Part shown: positions 8,801 to 16,538 of the stretch, one piece after another
Layout: each line of letters starts with the position of its first letter
Numbering within the stretch: position 1 is the first letter of the stretch
Made by a program: the position numbers and the translations under genes
Notes under the pieces: model-generated
Databases searched by the model: none
What the model saw: the letters and a program-made list of their open reading frames with translations, nothing else
What the model was told of the DNA's origin: nothing
NCBI GenBank assembly: GCA_030432255.1
Contig: JAUIHS010000008.1
Location: 123,469-187,468, forward strand
Direction of reading: 5' to 3'
From: Phycisphaerae bacterium
Lineage (GTDB): Bacteria; Planctomycetota; Phycisphaerae; Phycisphaerales; UBA1924
DNA length: 64,000 bases

Positions 8801-9887
8801 GCTTGGCAGGGACTGGGGATGGGGCCAGGATCAACTTCGCCTGCTGGGCCCGTCGGACACACTGACCAGCGTGGCCATCAGCGACAACCGCGCCTGGCTC
8901 CTGACCGCGGAATCCGATTGGACGATGCGCCTCTGGCCGCTCTGGATCACCGATCCCATCAGTTCGGGGCGACGCCCGGGAGATGACGTGATGACCGCGA
9001 GCAGCGGGCGATCGTTCAATACGCTGGTTCAGGAGCGTATCTTCCGAAAGCAGTGGCCGATCGACCATCCCCTCGCGAACCACGAGCCGCCCAACCACGT
9101 CGTTGAGGTCCATGAGAGCGAGGGGTTCCCACTCGTAAGCCTTGTCACCCACTTCGGTGAGCAGCCGGTGGTGGCCCTGTGGAACGAGGCAGGGAAGCAG
9201 ATCAAGGAGATCGAACTGCCGTTCCCTCAGGCTTCCATGGATCGCCGTATCTTCAGGAGCGCCGGTTCCATCTGGGCTCTGCTGGTCCCGGACTACCCCA
9301 ACCTCGGTCGCGCGGAAGGGATCGAGTCGTGGATGCTCTACAGGATATCGAATGACCTCAAGGCGGTTGAGAGCCTTGAACTCGGTCACGAGTGGAGGCG
9401 TCCTCCTTACCCCACCGATCTGCTGAAGCTTCAGCCTGGCGGAGACCACATCCTCGTCTTATCGAAGGAACGAGGTGTCAAGGCTGTGAAGTACGATCTC
9501 AGTGCATCCGACCCGGTGTCGACCGGTGTTCGAATGCACCTTGATGGCGCATCAATCGTCGACATCAGCTTTACGAGCAGCGGAACCGACATCCTGATCG
9601 AGAGTGCTGGAACCGGGTGGACCAATGACACGATCCTGCGCGAGCTTCAGGCGCTGGAGATGCAGGACCTGCTGAGACGAGCTGAGTCGCTCGCATCGCG
9701 CAACCTGCACCTCAACGAGTGGGAGCAGTACTTTCCGGGCGAACCGTTCCGCTCCACGTTCACCAGCCTGGACAGCCGTTCAGTTGATGATGGGCACGGA
9801 GGGTGGTGGCCCGACGAAGTAAGGAATCCAATCACACCGGTGATGATCGAGGCGGAACGCGCCCCATTGCCATCGGTCGACGACTGA
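5883..9887 (+). CDS. Tagged STAND NTPase with internal membrane segment and beta-propeller-like C-terminus
   Basis: This 1334-aa protein starts at a GTG overlapping the previous stop. Residues 3-30 carry the GDVVxGDK tag. A P-loop NTPase of the nSTAND1 type follows: the FFGRDTEIATLVDRV entry, Walker [10 protein letters not shown] at residues 82-90 and Walker B CLILDQFERVF at about 138-148. After a winged-helix-like region (to about 450) comes a single hydrophobic segment at about 459-482, a charged helix (ARELAEDRLDLVRQELRERR), and the motif DSLLLKEPEVALLLAVEAV typical of the linker before WD40 repeats. The remaining about 780 residues are strand-rich with degenerate WD-like blades (VAISDNRAWLLTAESDWTMR, then LWPLW). 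STAND proteins are signal-responsive switches, many of them in defence. No catalytic effector domain is visible in this chain, which points to the small upstream protein as partner. Confidence 0.88.
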   Translation: MSGGISIDASGDVTIRAQGDVVAGDKKTIINFASRGPGEDASPYRFLARFEFADRDAFFGRDTEIATLVDRVQRQQVTIVVGASGSGKSSLIRAGLVPRICDDGGQFRLVQEYRGESDTWEHISGVRASGDDREGLDCLILDQFERVFLNLTADKQNRLLSKAHAWLAEMDTRRLLIIVREDFLGRTMLNAKRFIPDAAQRADIFAVVPLTPDQAVSAIVEPIKRCSARIGFAPDFVRAILVPQLTDESGGVTPTRLQIVCSELFEHARQRQTDGEVVAISAALCDELGGVSGILNDFLNKGVALAGKELASTLDCEPDAVVPRVRSFLKQFVHSDGTRRFVGKDSLDSDPRGDLLLEHLAGRHIIEIRDRGETPEVSIMHEVLCPHVLRWFADEELQIFAATETLERALTEYRANGTLLDDRQYSLVEQWLPDEQGKPEIQELMGRSLVAMRRRRRFRRLAFAAMLLAAALMPLALAMYLMATEARELAEDRLDLVRQELRERRMNRGRELAAIADSLLLKEPEVALLLAVEAVRATLDHDEGWSPTAEETLRAALRTGHGMLINPAAGDEWDYPTFTRVSDNGQWILTNGHGTAPLDDGFLLWRSPTSEDGYLPGWPRHEFESSLSDMPNWVEPGRATAFGLDYHVDFDDSDSISDGATFFHDCLLACRIEDDESAWGEYSLLLVLLGPEPSARILYPGEVAGVWSTHEGVAVLRYSESDDRYTLTRIEVDPDALRPGSIVRGWGHGIDSTGPSDMETTEPDHPAPDASTSSGTYIQWSALEATDYEIRVDPQLDGLEFYGYFLPEGSLSEGLYASHGSWLESDDYEAMQPAEDMQAPVELLFRQALEEGTTYRSQAERFAQPIESDLASNIMAAVEDRRINRDTVHLLDQSSCVAEARESRDLVVMTSESTDLMQLMPARFPHDIVPSSGRTGRSADDFLELEGVDLGVNFQFCYVTHRDGEVHLLTAVRLGRDWGWGQDQLRLLGPSDTLTSVAISDNRAWLLTAESDWTMRLWPLWITDPISSGRRPGDDVMTASSGRSFNTLVQERIFRKQWPIDHPLANHEPPNHVVEVHESEGFPLVSLVTHFGEQPVVALWNEAGKQIKEIELPFPQASMDRRIFRSAGSIWALLVPDYPNLGRAEGIESWMLYRISNDLKAVESLELGHEWRRPPYPTDLLKLQPGGDHILVLSKERGVKAVKYDLSASDPVSTGVRMHLDGASIVDISFTSSGTDILIESAGTGWTNDTILRELQALEMQDLLRRAESLASRNLHLNEWEQYFPGEPFRSTFTSLDSRSVDDGHGGWWPDEVRNPITPVMIEAERAPLPSVDD

Positions 9888-9956
9888 CTCCCATCACCCT
9901 TCGGTCTGCAGCGGTCGCCTCCATCACGGCAGCCAATTCCAATCGCGCGGCGCGCC

Positions 9957-10352
9957 TCACTCCCCGCGCCCCGCTCCCCGCAACGACCTGGCCAGTGTCA
10001 CCGTGGCTCCGTACGTCTTTCGCCAGGCGCGGTAGTTCTCCACCGGGGTGCGTTGGTCGCCGCACTCCGGGCAGGGGCCGCGGATCTTACGGTCACGGGC
10101 ATACCCGCATTCGCAGCATGGCAGAGTCGGCTGCAGGCGTGACAGGCGGCGGACGCCCGGCATGCCGGCGAGGATGAGGCCGTACAGCGCTACGACGGCA
10201 TTCACCGAACCGAGAATGGCCGCCATCACGGCGCTGGATGACACGCCCACCCACTTCAGCAGGTACGCGAGCAGGACTGACACCGGTATCAGCACCAGCC
10301 AGTGCAGCAACACCCGACCGTACTCGCCTCGTGTCATGAAGAGCCGCAGCAT
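9957..10352 (-). CDS. Small membrane protein with C-terminal zinc ribbon
   Basis: The 131-aa protein has two predicted membrane helices (LLHWLVLIPVSVLLAYLLKW; AAILGSVNAVVALYGLILAG) followed by a zinc-ribbon pair, CCECGY and CPECG, and a basic tail with WRKTYG. The same combination recurs in several other genes of this window (about 16.5, 27.2, 33.2 and 35.0 kb), apparently a lineage-specific family. Function is unknown. The start has no strong ribosome site; a second ATG five codons in (MTRGEYG) is equally possible. The 234 bases upstream are occupied mainly by CCACC-type repeats. Confidence 0.7.
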   Translation of the reverse strand: MLRLFMTRGEYGRVLLHWLVLIPVSVLLAYLLKWVGVSSSAVMAAILGSVNAVVALYGLILAGMPGVRRLSRLQPTLPCCECGYARDRKIRGPCPECGDQRTPVENYRAWRKTYGATVTLARSLRGAGRGE

Positions 10353-10373
10353 GGAAGTAGCTTAGGTGATCAG

Positions 10374-10510
10374 CCACCCGCCACCACCCACCACCAGTCA
10401 CCACCCACCACCCACCACCAGTCACCACCCGCCACCAGCCACCAGCCACCACCAGCCACCCGCCACCACCAGCCACCAGCCACCCGCCACCACCAGCCAC
10501 CACCCACCTC
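10374..10510. repeat. CCACCACC/CCACCAGCC tandem tract
   Basis: A run of CCACC, CCAGCC, CCAGTCA and CCCGCCA words fills most of the gap between the zinc-ribbon gene and gnd. Both DNA strands are strongly skewed (almost no G on the plus strand). Similar words occur at about 19840 and 20498-20525. Spacing is irregular with no spacers of constant size, so this is not a CRISPR array. Confidence 0.85.
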
Positions 10511-10586
10511 AACCAGACCCGACATCCAACCGATAACCCCTCTATCCTTTGTCTGACCTCTTCCTCTCCCTCATTCGGAGGCGTTC

Positions 10587-12125
10587 ATGCCCTCAGCCAA
10601 CGCGGATATCGGACTCGTCGGACTCGCTGTCATGGGGCAGAACATCGTCCTCAACATGGCCGACCATGGCTTTCATGTCGCCGTCTACAACCGCACCACC
10701 GCCACCATGGAGAAGTTCGTCAGCGAACACCCCAAAGGCTCCTTCGGTGACCTCGGTGGGGCCGTCTCCGGATTCCCCGAACTCAAGGACTTCGTCGCCG
10801 CGATCGAGCGGCCGCGGCGGATCATGATTCTCGTCAAGGCCGGGCGCGCCACCGATGCCGTGATCGACAGCCTCACCCCTCACCTCGACCCGGGCGATGT
10901 CATCATCGACGGGGGCAACGCACACTGGGAAGACACCATCCGGCGCGAGCGCACCCTGAAGGAGCAGGGCTTCCTGTTCGTCGGCTCCGGCGTCTCGGGC
11001 GGCGAGGAAGGCGCACGGTTCGGGCCGTCGCTGATGCCGGGCGGCGATGCGGAAGCATGGAAGACCATTGAGCCGGTGTGGAGCGCGATCGCTGCGAAGG
11101 TGGACGCGGACACCGGCCGACCCATCGAGGGCGCCGCCGCGGGCAAGCCGGTGACGGGCGGTGTGCCGTGCGCGGCGTACATCGGCCCGGACGGTGCGGG
11201 TCACTACGTGAAGATGGTCCACAACGGCATCGAGTACGGCGACATGCAGATGATCTGCGAGGCGTACCACCTGATGCGCGCCGGTGCGGGGATGTCGCCG
11301 GATGCCATCGGTGATGTCTTCGCCCGCTGGAACACGGGTGACCTCGATTCGTATCTCGTCGAGATCACCGCCGACATCCTCAAGCAGAAGGACCCGCAGA
11401 CCGGCGCACCGTTCGTGGATGTGGTGCTGGACGCCGCGGGCCAGAAGGGCACCGGCAAGTGGACCTCCATCGCGGCCCTCGACATGGGCGTGCCGGCGGC
11501 GACGGTCGCGGAAGCGGTCTTCGCACGCTGCATGAGTGCCGTGAAGGAAGAGCGGGTCGCGGCGTCGGACGTCCTGACCGGACCGAACGCCACCGGACCT
11601 GACGTCATCAATCAATTTTTCGAGACACCCGAGCAGTTCGTGGAGGCCGTCGGCCGCGCGTTGTACTGCTCGAAGATCTGCTCGTACGCGCAGGGCTTCC
11701 AGTTGATGGCGACAGCGTCGAAGGAAGCGGAGTGGAACCTGAACTACGGCGAGATCGCGATGATCTGGCGCGGCGGCTGCATCATTCGGGCGCGCTTCCT
11801 CCAGAAGATCAAGGAGGCGTACGACCGCAACCCAACGCTCGCCAACCTGCTGCTCGATCCCTACTTCAAGGGCGCCATCGAGCAGGCGCAGGCCGACTGG
11901 CGACGCGTTTCAGCGGCCGCCTCACTTGCCGGCATTCCGCATCCGGCGTTCAGTTCCGCGCTGGCGTACTACGACAGCTATCGCCATGCCGTCCTGCCGG
12001 CCAACCTGCTCCAGGCGCAGCGCGACTACTTCGGCGCGCACACCTATGAGCGGACCGACCAGCCCAGGGGTGAGTTCTTCCACCTGGACTGGCCGGAAGA
12101 TGGGCGGCCGGAAGTTCTGGTGTAG
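10587..12125 (+). CDS. gnd: 6-phosphogluconate dehydrogenase, decarboxylating
   Basis: The 512-aa enzyme oxidises 6-phosphogluconate to ribulose 5-phosphate and CO2 with NADP+, the third step of the oxidative pentose phosphate pathway. The Rossmann start [21 protein letters not shown] is typical. The substrate and active-site signature [19 protein letters not shown] carries the catalytic Lys, and [20 protein letters not shown] is the second diagnostic motif. It is somewhat longer than the usual 470-490 residues because of an insert near residues 172-190 ([16 protein letters not shown]), just before the active-site loop. The ATG follows a TCGGAGGCG ribosome site. It stands alone between a repeat tract and a convergent membrane-protein gene. 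Confidence 0.97.
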   Translation: MPSANADIGLVGLAVMGQNIVLNMADHGFHVAVYNRTTATMEKFVSEHPKGSFGDLGGAVSGFPELKDFVAAIERPRRIMILVKAGRATDAVIDSLTPHLDPGDVIIDGGNAHWEDTIRRERTLKEQGFLFVGSGVSGGEEGARFGPSLMPGGDAEAWKTIEPVWSAIAAKVDADTGRPIEGAAAGKPVTGGVPCAAYIGPDGAGHYVKMVHNGIEYGDMQMICEAYHLMRAGAGMSPDAIGDVFARWNTGDLDSYLVEITADILKQKDPQTGAPFVDVVLDAAGQKGTGKWTSIAALDMGVPAATVAEAVFARCMSAVKEERVAASDVLTGPNATGPDVINQFFETPEQFVEAVGRALYCSKICSYAQGFQLMATASKEAEWNLNYGEIAMIWRGGCIIRARFLQKIKEAYDRNPTLANLLLDPYFKGAIEQAQADWRRVSAAASLAGIPHPAFSSALAYYDSYRHAVLPANLLQAQRDYFGAHTYERTDQPRGEFFHLDWPEDGRPEVLV

Positions 12126-12127
12126 GC

Positions 12128-12180
12128 ACTAGACATTGAGGCATTAGGCATTGAGACAATGAGGCAATGAGGCATTGAAG
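12128..12180. repeat. GCATTGAG-type tandem tract
   Basis: Directly after the gnd stop are five degenerate copies of an 8-9-base word (GACATTGAG, GCATTAGGCATTGAG, ACAATGAGGCAATGAG, GCATTGAAG). The tract lies between two converging genes. The same word family returns at 22583-22638, 23776-23838, 23969-24062, 31454-31470 and 54676-54733. Confidence 0.8.
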
Positions 12181-12189
12181 GGGGTGTTC

Positions 12190-12606
12190 TTACGCCGATG
12201 AACTCGCCCTTGTTCTCAGGTGCAGCATGCCTCCGAGCAGGATGCCGATGACTCCGACGATGGGCAGTCCAGCCAGGTACCAGGTGGGCTGGACGCCGCC
12301 GCGTGCGCTGAAGAAGTACATGATCCCGAAGACGACAACGATGCCGGCAAAGACCTGGGTCGCTCGGCGCGCGTTCGATGCGATTCGGGCGCACAGGTAG
12401 CCTGCCGCGAGGTTGATGGGTAAGCCAAGGGCAAGGTTGATGGCCACCGGGAGTGTGGGTGGTGACTGCGTTGTTGCACCTCCCTCCATCTGCTGCATCA
12501 TGTCGCGATACTCGGGGAAGATGAGCACGAGGGCCAGGATCATGGCGCCGGTCAGGATCATGATGACGACGTAGCCGACGATCACGCCGAGAATGTTGCG
12601 GATCAT
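12190..12606 (-). CDS. Four-helix membrane protein of unknown function
   Basis: The 138-aa product has four hydrophobic segments: residues about 5-30 (ILGVIVGYVVIMILTGAMIL), 51-73, 83-102 (VFAGIVVVFGIMYFF) and 111-129. A polar loop after the first segment contains RDMMQQMEGG. No catalytic motif is seen. The ATG overlaps the stop of the BtrH-like gene by four bases (ATGA), so both proteins are probably made together; co-translation suggests the membrane protein serves the same process. No family is recognised beyond a general small integral membrane protein. Confidence 0.75.
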   Translation of the reverse strand: MIRNILGVIVGYVVIMILTGAMILALVLIFPEYRDMMQQMEGGATTQSPPTLPVAINLALGLPINLAAGYLCARIASNARRATQVFAGIVVVFGIMYFFSARGGVQPTWYLAGLPIVGVIGILLGGMLHLRTRASSSA

Positions 12607-13931
12607 GAGCAGGCTCCTTCCAGCCAGGCGCCGAGAGCGGCGTGCGCGGCGACTTCGAGTTCGTAGATCCGGGCGACGCGTTCCGCAAGATCAGCTCGCA
12701 GGGCGGCGCATTGCTCTTCTGTCAACGGGAACGAGTCACTGACCGCCTCACCAATCTCGTACAGGCGCATCCACATCGCTCGGATGGCTTCGGGCGCTTC
12801 GGGATCGGCAGATGCGGCCCTCTCCGCCTTGTCCGCAAAGAGTTGGCGGGCTTCGGCGAGTTGGGGGGCGGCGTCCGGAAGAGCGGCCGCCGCGAGATCA
12901 CTCCACTGCTCGCCGAGTTGCTCATACTGCGCAGCGAGGTCGTTGAGATCAGGGGCACCGAGCAATTCGGCCGCATCGCGCAACCCGCTCGCGAAGAGGG
13001 GTCGGCTGAGTCCGCCGCCCGTGTTGTAGTACTCCGCGAACTCGCAGAGCATCCACAGGCCCATCCAGAAGTGATGGCCGCGGCGGAAGACCGTGACCCA
13101 GGCGTCCTTGCCCTTCGCCGCGGCGAGGCGCCCGGCCCATTGCTCCAGTGCATCGAGAGTCATGCTCCTGTTCCGCGCGTTGACGAGTCCCTCGTGGCAG
13201 GCTGCGAGTCCGGTGCGGACGGCTTCCTCAAGTGAAGTCGGCTCATCCGGTTGCGCGGGCAGTGTGAGAAGTCGGTGCTTCTGCTTGCCGATTCGTGCGC
13301 GTGAGGTGGCGAGGTCACCCAGCGTGATCTCGACGGGCTCGTCTGTCATGTCACCGACCAGCGCCGTGCCTGTGGCATCATCGATGCTGTAGACGGTGAG
13401 CATGTGGTAGCCGCCGCCGCTCCACTGTTCGGGCATGCCGCGCCACGGCAGATGCGCGAGGTCGACCCATGCCATGACTGGCTGACCGTCCGCAAGCGCT
13501 TCACGCAGTTGTGACTCGGCCCGCTTTGCACCGCCCGTCTCCATGATCTGCGGCGTGAAGCCGAGTCGTTGGCAGGCGCCTGTGATGTGGGCGAGGTCAT
13601 CCCACCACTGGTTGCGGCCGGCGAGGTAGATGGAGGAGAAGTCCTCCGCCTCGTAGCGAAAGGACATGACGCCGATGCCGATGCCACCCGCGATGGTGAA
13701 CATGAGACCCTCGGAGATGGGGGCGTTGTCGGGGGTGGTGAGGCCGGAGGCCGCCGCGATGATGCGAAGTGCGGTCGCGGCGGGCGTGCAGCCGGGCACG
13801 TGCGCGGCGTGGGTGCCGGTGTTGATGCGTGGTGCGTGCGCGATGACGTGCCGGCGCGCGGTGGCGTAGCGTTCGCCGGTCTTGGCCATGCGCTCACGGA
13901 CCCGTTGCTTGAGGTGCTTCTGCTTCGTCAT
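12603..13931 (-). CDS. BtrH N-terminal domain / DUF4872-type protein
   Basis: This 442-aa protein begins with a basic region (MTKQKHLKQRVRERMAKTGERYATARRH) and then shows features of the BtrH-like cysteine-peptidase-related fold: CTPAATALRIIAAASG near residue 48, GGIGIGVMSFRY, WWDDLAHITGACQRLGF, QPVMAWVDLAHLPW and GGGYHMLTVYSIDD with a conserved His. In butirosin biosynthesis BtrH is an acyltransferase; here no antibiotic gene cluster surrounds it, so only the fold, not that role, is claimed. The C-terminal half is helical and matches the DUF4872 pattern. It is the first gene of a two-gene unit with the membrane protein downstream. Confidence 0.8.
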   Translation of the reverse strand: MTKQKHLKQRVRERMAKTGERYATARRHVIAHAPRINTGTHAAHVPGCTPAATALRIIAAASGLTTPDNAPISEGLMFTIAGGIGIGVMSFRYEAEDFSSIYLAGRNQWWDDLAHITGACQRLGFTPQIMETGGAKRAESQLREALADGQPVMAWVDLAHLPWRGMPEQWSGGGYHMLTVYSIDDATGTALVGDMTDEPVEITLGDLATSRARIGKQKHRLLTLPAQPDEPTSLEEAVRTGLAACHEGLVNARNRSMTLDALEQWAGRLAAAKGKDAWVTVFRRGHHFWMGLWMLCEFAEYYNTGGGLSRPLFASGLRDAAELLGAPDLNDLAAQYEQLGEQWSDLAAAALPDAAPQLAEARQLFADKAERAASADPEAPEAIRAMWMRLYEIGEAVSDSFPLTEEQCAALRADLAERVARIYELEVAAHAALGAWLEGACS

Positions 13932-14213
13932 GTTGGATCGTTCCGATGGCCGAGCGTTGGTGCAGCGATCTCGTTCCTGCGCAGCGGGACGGCCGCGATG
14001 CTCGACATGGGAATCGAATCATCACAACACAACGGAGGCGGGCCCGAGGACAGGGATCCCCTTTTCCCTCGCATAGCCGGGCGGCGCAGGCGCCGGGTCA
14101 GAGGGTACGGCGAAGGCGTGTCGCCGTTGTTTTCAGGGTAGTGGGGTTGTGGGATGGGGGCAAGGGTGGGGTGCGGGGCGCTGGGGCGGCACCGGCCTTC
14201 TGCGCGGTTCGGG
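13932..14213. other. Intergenic, no gene recognised
   Basis: Between the BtrH-like gene and the VOC gene. It contains small GC-rich hairpins (GGCGCAGGCGCC; GGCGAAGGCGTGTCGCC) and a G-rich stretch around 14140-14190. No ORF here has a ribosome site and recognisable product. Confidence 0.5.
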
Positions 14214-14633
14214 CTATTCGAGTGGTTGCCCGAAGGTGATCTGATGTCCCCATGGGTCGACGACTGAGAAATCGCGCAGGCCGTAAGGGGTTGCCTCGGG
14301 TGATCGGGGCGCTTCGAGCGAAGCTTTCGGTGGGCAGTCGGCGCGGTTGGCGAGGGCGCCGGCTTCGGGGGCGAGTTCCCAGCAGGCGCCCTTGATCACC
14401 GTGTCGTGACACGCTTCGACGTCGTCGACGATGAAGTAGACATCCGCGCGCTCGTTGGGGGCGCACCGGCAGAGCATGATGGCGCAGTCGCCGCGGCGGA
14501 GTCCGGCGTGAGTCGGTCCGTCTTCGGGCCACGTCCAGTCGACTTCGAAGCCGAGGCGCTCGTAGAAGGCGATGCCGATGGGCAGGTCCGGGGTCGCCAT
14601 GGTGGGGATCGTCTGCGTGATGCTCCAGGACAT
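14214..14633 (-). CDS. VOC-family (glyoxalase/bleomycin-resistance-like) protein
   Basis: The 139-aa protein has the paired beta-alpha-beta-beta-beta layout of the vicinal oxygen chelate superfamily: IAFYERLGFEVDWTW in the first half, and ADVYFIVDDVEACHDTVIK followed by GLRDFSVVDPWGHQITFGQ in the second. The terminal F-x-V-x-D-P-x-G-x-x-I-x-F block is highly characteristic. Metal ligands are not clear, so it may bind rather than convert a small molecule. An unusual loop (ALANRADCPPKASLEAPRSPEATPYG) separates the last strands. It is a single gene, divergent from the ChaN-like lipoprotein. Confidence 0.88.
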   Translation of the reverse strand: MSWSITQTIPTMATPDLPIGIAFYERLGFEVDWTWPEDGPTHAGLRRGDCAIMLCRCAPNERADVYFIVDDVEACHDTVIKGACWELAPEAGALANRADCPPKASLEAPRSPEATPYGLRDFSVVDPWGHQITFGQPLE

Positions 14634-14768
14634 GGGTGGGCTCCGGTGGTTGGAGTTCGGGGCAATCAGTGGTCGTCATCTTAACCGTTGCCGATGCCGG
14701 TCCCTCCACCGACGGGATGGCGGTGGCACCGGGGTGCACGGGGATGGTGGTTGATTTACACTCGTGGT

Positions 14769-15761
14769 ATGAACATGTATCGAATGACTGTGGCAGTGAT
14801 CGCCCTCGGCGCGCTGGTCGGGTTGATGGGGTGCGCCGGATCGGGAAGTGGTGCGGCGCTGGACACACCGGGGACGGCAGAGAAGCCGTTGCCGCATCCG
14901 GCCACCCTGGCGCTCTTCGATGGGCGGACAGGAGAACGGGCGTCGTGGATCGGGTTGATCGATGATGCCGCCAACGCCGATGTCGTTGTCATCGGTGAGC
15001 AGCATGGACACCGCGTGGGTCTGCATGCCGCCGCGGAGTTGTTCGCGGCCATCCTCGAGCGCGCTCCGGATGCGGCGTTGAGCATGGAGTTCTTCGAGCG
15101 CGATGAGCAGACGCACATCGATGACTTCCTGACGGGAGTCACGGACGACGAAGCCTTCCGGAAGGCGGCGGGTCGGAACAAGGGCAATTACCCGCCCGGA
15201 CACGCCGCGATGGTGGAGGCGGCGAAGGCAGCGGGCGCTCCGGTGTATGCCTCCAATGCGCCGCGTCGTTACGTGCGCCTGGCGCGGACGGATGGGTATG
15301 AGCGGATTGAAGGTCTGACGGATGAGCAGCGTCGCCTGGTGGTATTGCCAGCATCGCTGACGGAGGGTCGTTACCGCGACACGTTCTTCGAATTGATGAG
15401 CGGCATGGGCGGGCACGGTGGTGGTGACGATGAAGCTGAGATGACCGAGGAGGAGCGCGCCGAGCAGGAGCGCCAGATGCAGGCGATGGTGGAGTCCTTC
15501 TTCCGCTCACAAAACGTGTGGGACGCGACGATGGCGGACACGGTGGTACACGCCCTGAACGACGGCGATCGCCCGGTGGTACACGTGGTGGGTCAGTTCC
15601 ACAGCGATTTCGAGGGCGGCCTGGTCGAGCGAATCCGCACCGCCGCCCCCGGCGCACGAATCGTGACCTTCTCCATGGAGAGCGTATGGTCGGATGCGTT
15701 CCGGGAAGAGGATGCGGATCGGGCGGATTACGTGATGTATGTGGGGGAAAGTAGTCGTTAG
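14769..15761 (+). CDS. ChaN-like (haem-iron binding family) lipoprotein
   Basis: The 330-aa protein has a lipoprotein signal peptide ending in the lipobox LMGC (Cys at about residue 21), so it should be membrane-anchored outside the cytoplasm. The body carries the family hallmarks: DVVVIGEQHGHRVGLHAAAELF, LSMEFFERDEQTHIDDFL and HVVGQFHSDFEGGLVER. ChaN family members bind haem and are linked to iron uptake; some relatives are erythromycin-esterase or TraB-like. Here a charged Glu-rich insert (EAEMTEEERAEQERQMQAM) occurs before the C-terminal domain. The start was chosen at 14769 because the signal peptide opens there; the frame is open 27 codons further upstream, but without signal or ribosome site. 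Confidence 0.85.
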   Translation: MNMYRMTVAVIALGALVGLMGCAGSGSGAALDTPGTAEKPLPHPATLALFDGRTGERASWIGLIDDAANADVVVIGEQHGHRVGLHAAAELFAAILERAPDAALSMEFFERDEQTHIDDFLTGVTDDEAFRKAAGRNKGNYPPGHAAMVEAAKAAGAPVYASNAPRRYVRLARTDGYERIEGLTDEQRRLVVLPASLTEGRYRDTFFELMSGMGGHGGGDDEAEMTEEERAEQERQMQAMVESFFRSQNVWDATMADTVVHALNDGDRPVVHVVGQFHSDFEGGLVERIRTAAPGARIVTFSMESVWSDAFREEDADRADYVMYVGESSR

Positions 15762-15900
15762 GGGTTGGCTGTTGGGGGTTGGCTTCTCGCTTCTGGGCGT
15801 GGCCCTTTCGCGCCGGAGGGAGGCGCGGGTCGCTTTGCGCCAGCTTCACATGCTTCAAGCTCGCAACCTCCTGGTTTCCCCGGGCCATCGCAAAACCGCT
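15762..15900. repeat. TTGGGGG words and interspersed repeat, copy 4
   Basis: After the lipoprotein stop is a short GGTTGGCTGTTGGGGGTTGG tract. At 15834-15875 is a divergent copy of the interspersed element; its reverse complement reads GGAGGTTGCGAGCTTGAAGC, then ...AGCTGGCGCAAAGCG. It matches copies at 3.5, 18.8 and 20.4 kb. Confidence 0.5.
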
Positions 15901-16003
15901 CTTCTTCCCTTCTGTTGGGATCAAAGCCGGTTATATTCCTGATTCCCCGGTCGATTTACAGGCGGTGTGGGAACCTGCCGGTGGGATTCTGGAGTGCTTT
16001 CGC

Positions 16004-16504
16004 GTGGGCTTTCGCAAGTTCCTGCTCATGATCTTCGCGCTGATTGGTGGGCCGATCATGTTGATTGGCGGCATCGGCGATGTCCTGCGCTCGCATGCGA
16101 CCGAGTCCTGGGTTGCCGTGGAGGGGAACCTTCTGAGCGCGGAGGTGGAGTCGAAGCAGCAGCGTCGGCGCTTCCGGAAGGCGACACGGTGGTACCCGAA
16201 GGTGCGCTACAGCTATGTCGTTGACGGGACGCGCTACGAGTCCACACAGGTGACGCGCCAGAGTGGGAAGGGTCGGTCCAGCAAGCAGAGCGAGACCGAA
16301 CGCTATGTCCGGAGTCTGCGAAGTGCCGAGCAACTGGAGGTCTGGTACGACCCGGATCATCCCGAAGAGGCCGTGCTCATCCCCGGCCTGGTGGCGCGCG
16401 ACTGGGGACGAGCGGGCCTGGGCTCGTTCCTTGTGTTGATTGCTGTGGCATTGCTCGTGTCGATCATGAAGGCGGCCGGGCGCGGTGAGATGGTGGAGTT
16501 CTAG
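16004..16504 (+). CDS. DUF3592-type membrane protein
   Basis: The 166-aa product has an N-terminal membrane helix (LLMIFALIGGPIMLIGGIGDVL), an extramembrane domain and a C-terminal helix (FLVLIAVALLVSIMKAA). The middle has the DUF3592 pattern: WVAVEGNLLSAEVE, YPKVRYSYVVDGTRYES, and VWYDPDHPEEAVLIPG. The start is uncertain: a GTG at 16004 has GGAG nine bases upstream and directly precedes the first helix, so it was preferred to upstream alternatives that would run into the repeat. A second protein of the same family lies 1 kb downstream with a zinc-ribbon membrane protein between them. Function is unknown. Confidence 0.75.
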   Translation: MGFRKFLLMIFALIGGPIMLIGGIGDVLRSHATESWVAVEGNLLSAEVESKQQRRRFRKATRWYPKVRYSYVVDGTRYESTQVTRQSGKGRSSKQSETERYVRSLRSAEQLEVWYDPDHPEEAVLIPGLVARDWGRAGLGSFLVLIAVALLVSIMKAAGRGEMVEF

Positions 16505-16538
16505 ACCAAGGTCCGGAATCAGTCCGAGAGGGTGTGCC

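Noticed and set aside
10374..10510. Possible CRISPR array
   Set aside because: Units are short and variable with no constant-length unique spacers, and no cas gene is present.
10093..10512. Gly/Trp/Val-rich frame over the CCACC tract
   Set aside because: It is a translation of the repeat, runs over a real gene in another frame, and has no start signal.
13569..14141. 190-codon frame opposite the BtrH-like gene
   Set aside because: It is an antisense frame of a high-GC coding region with composition bias and no ribosome site.
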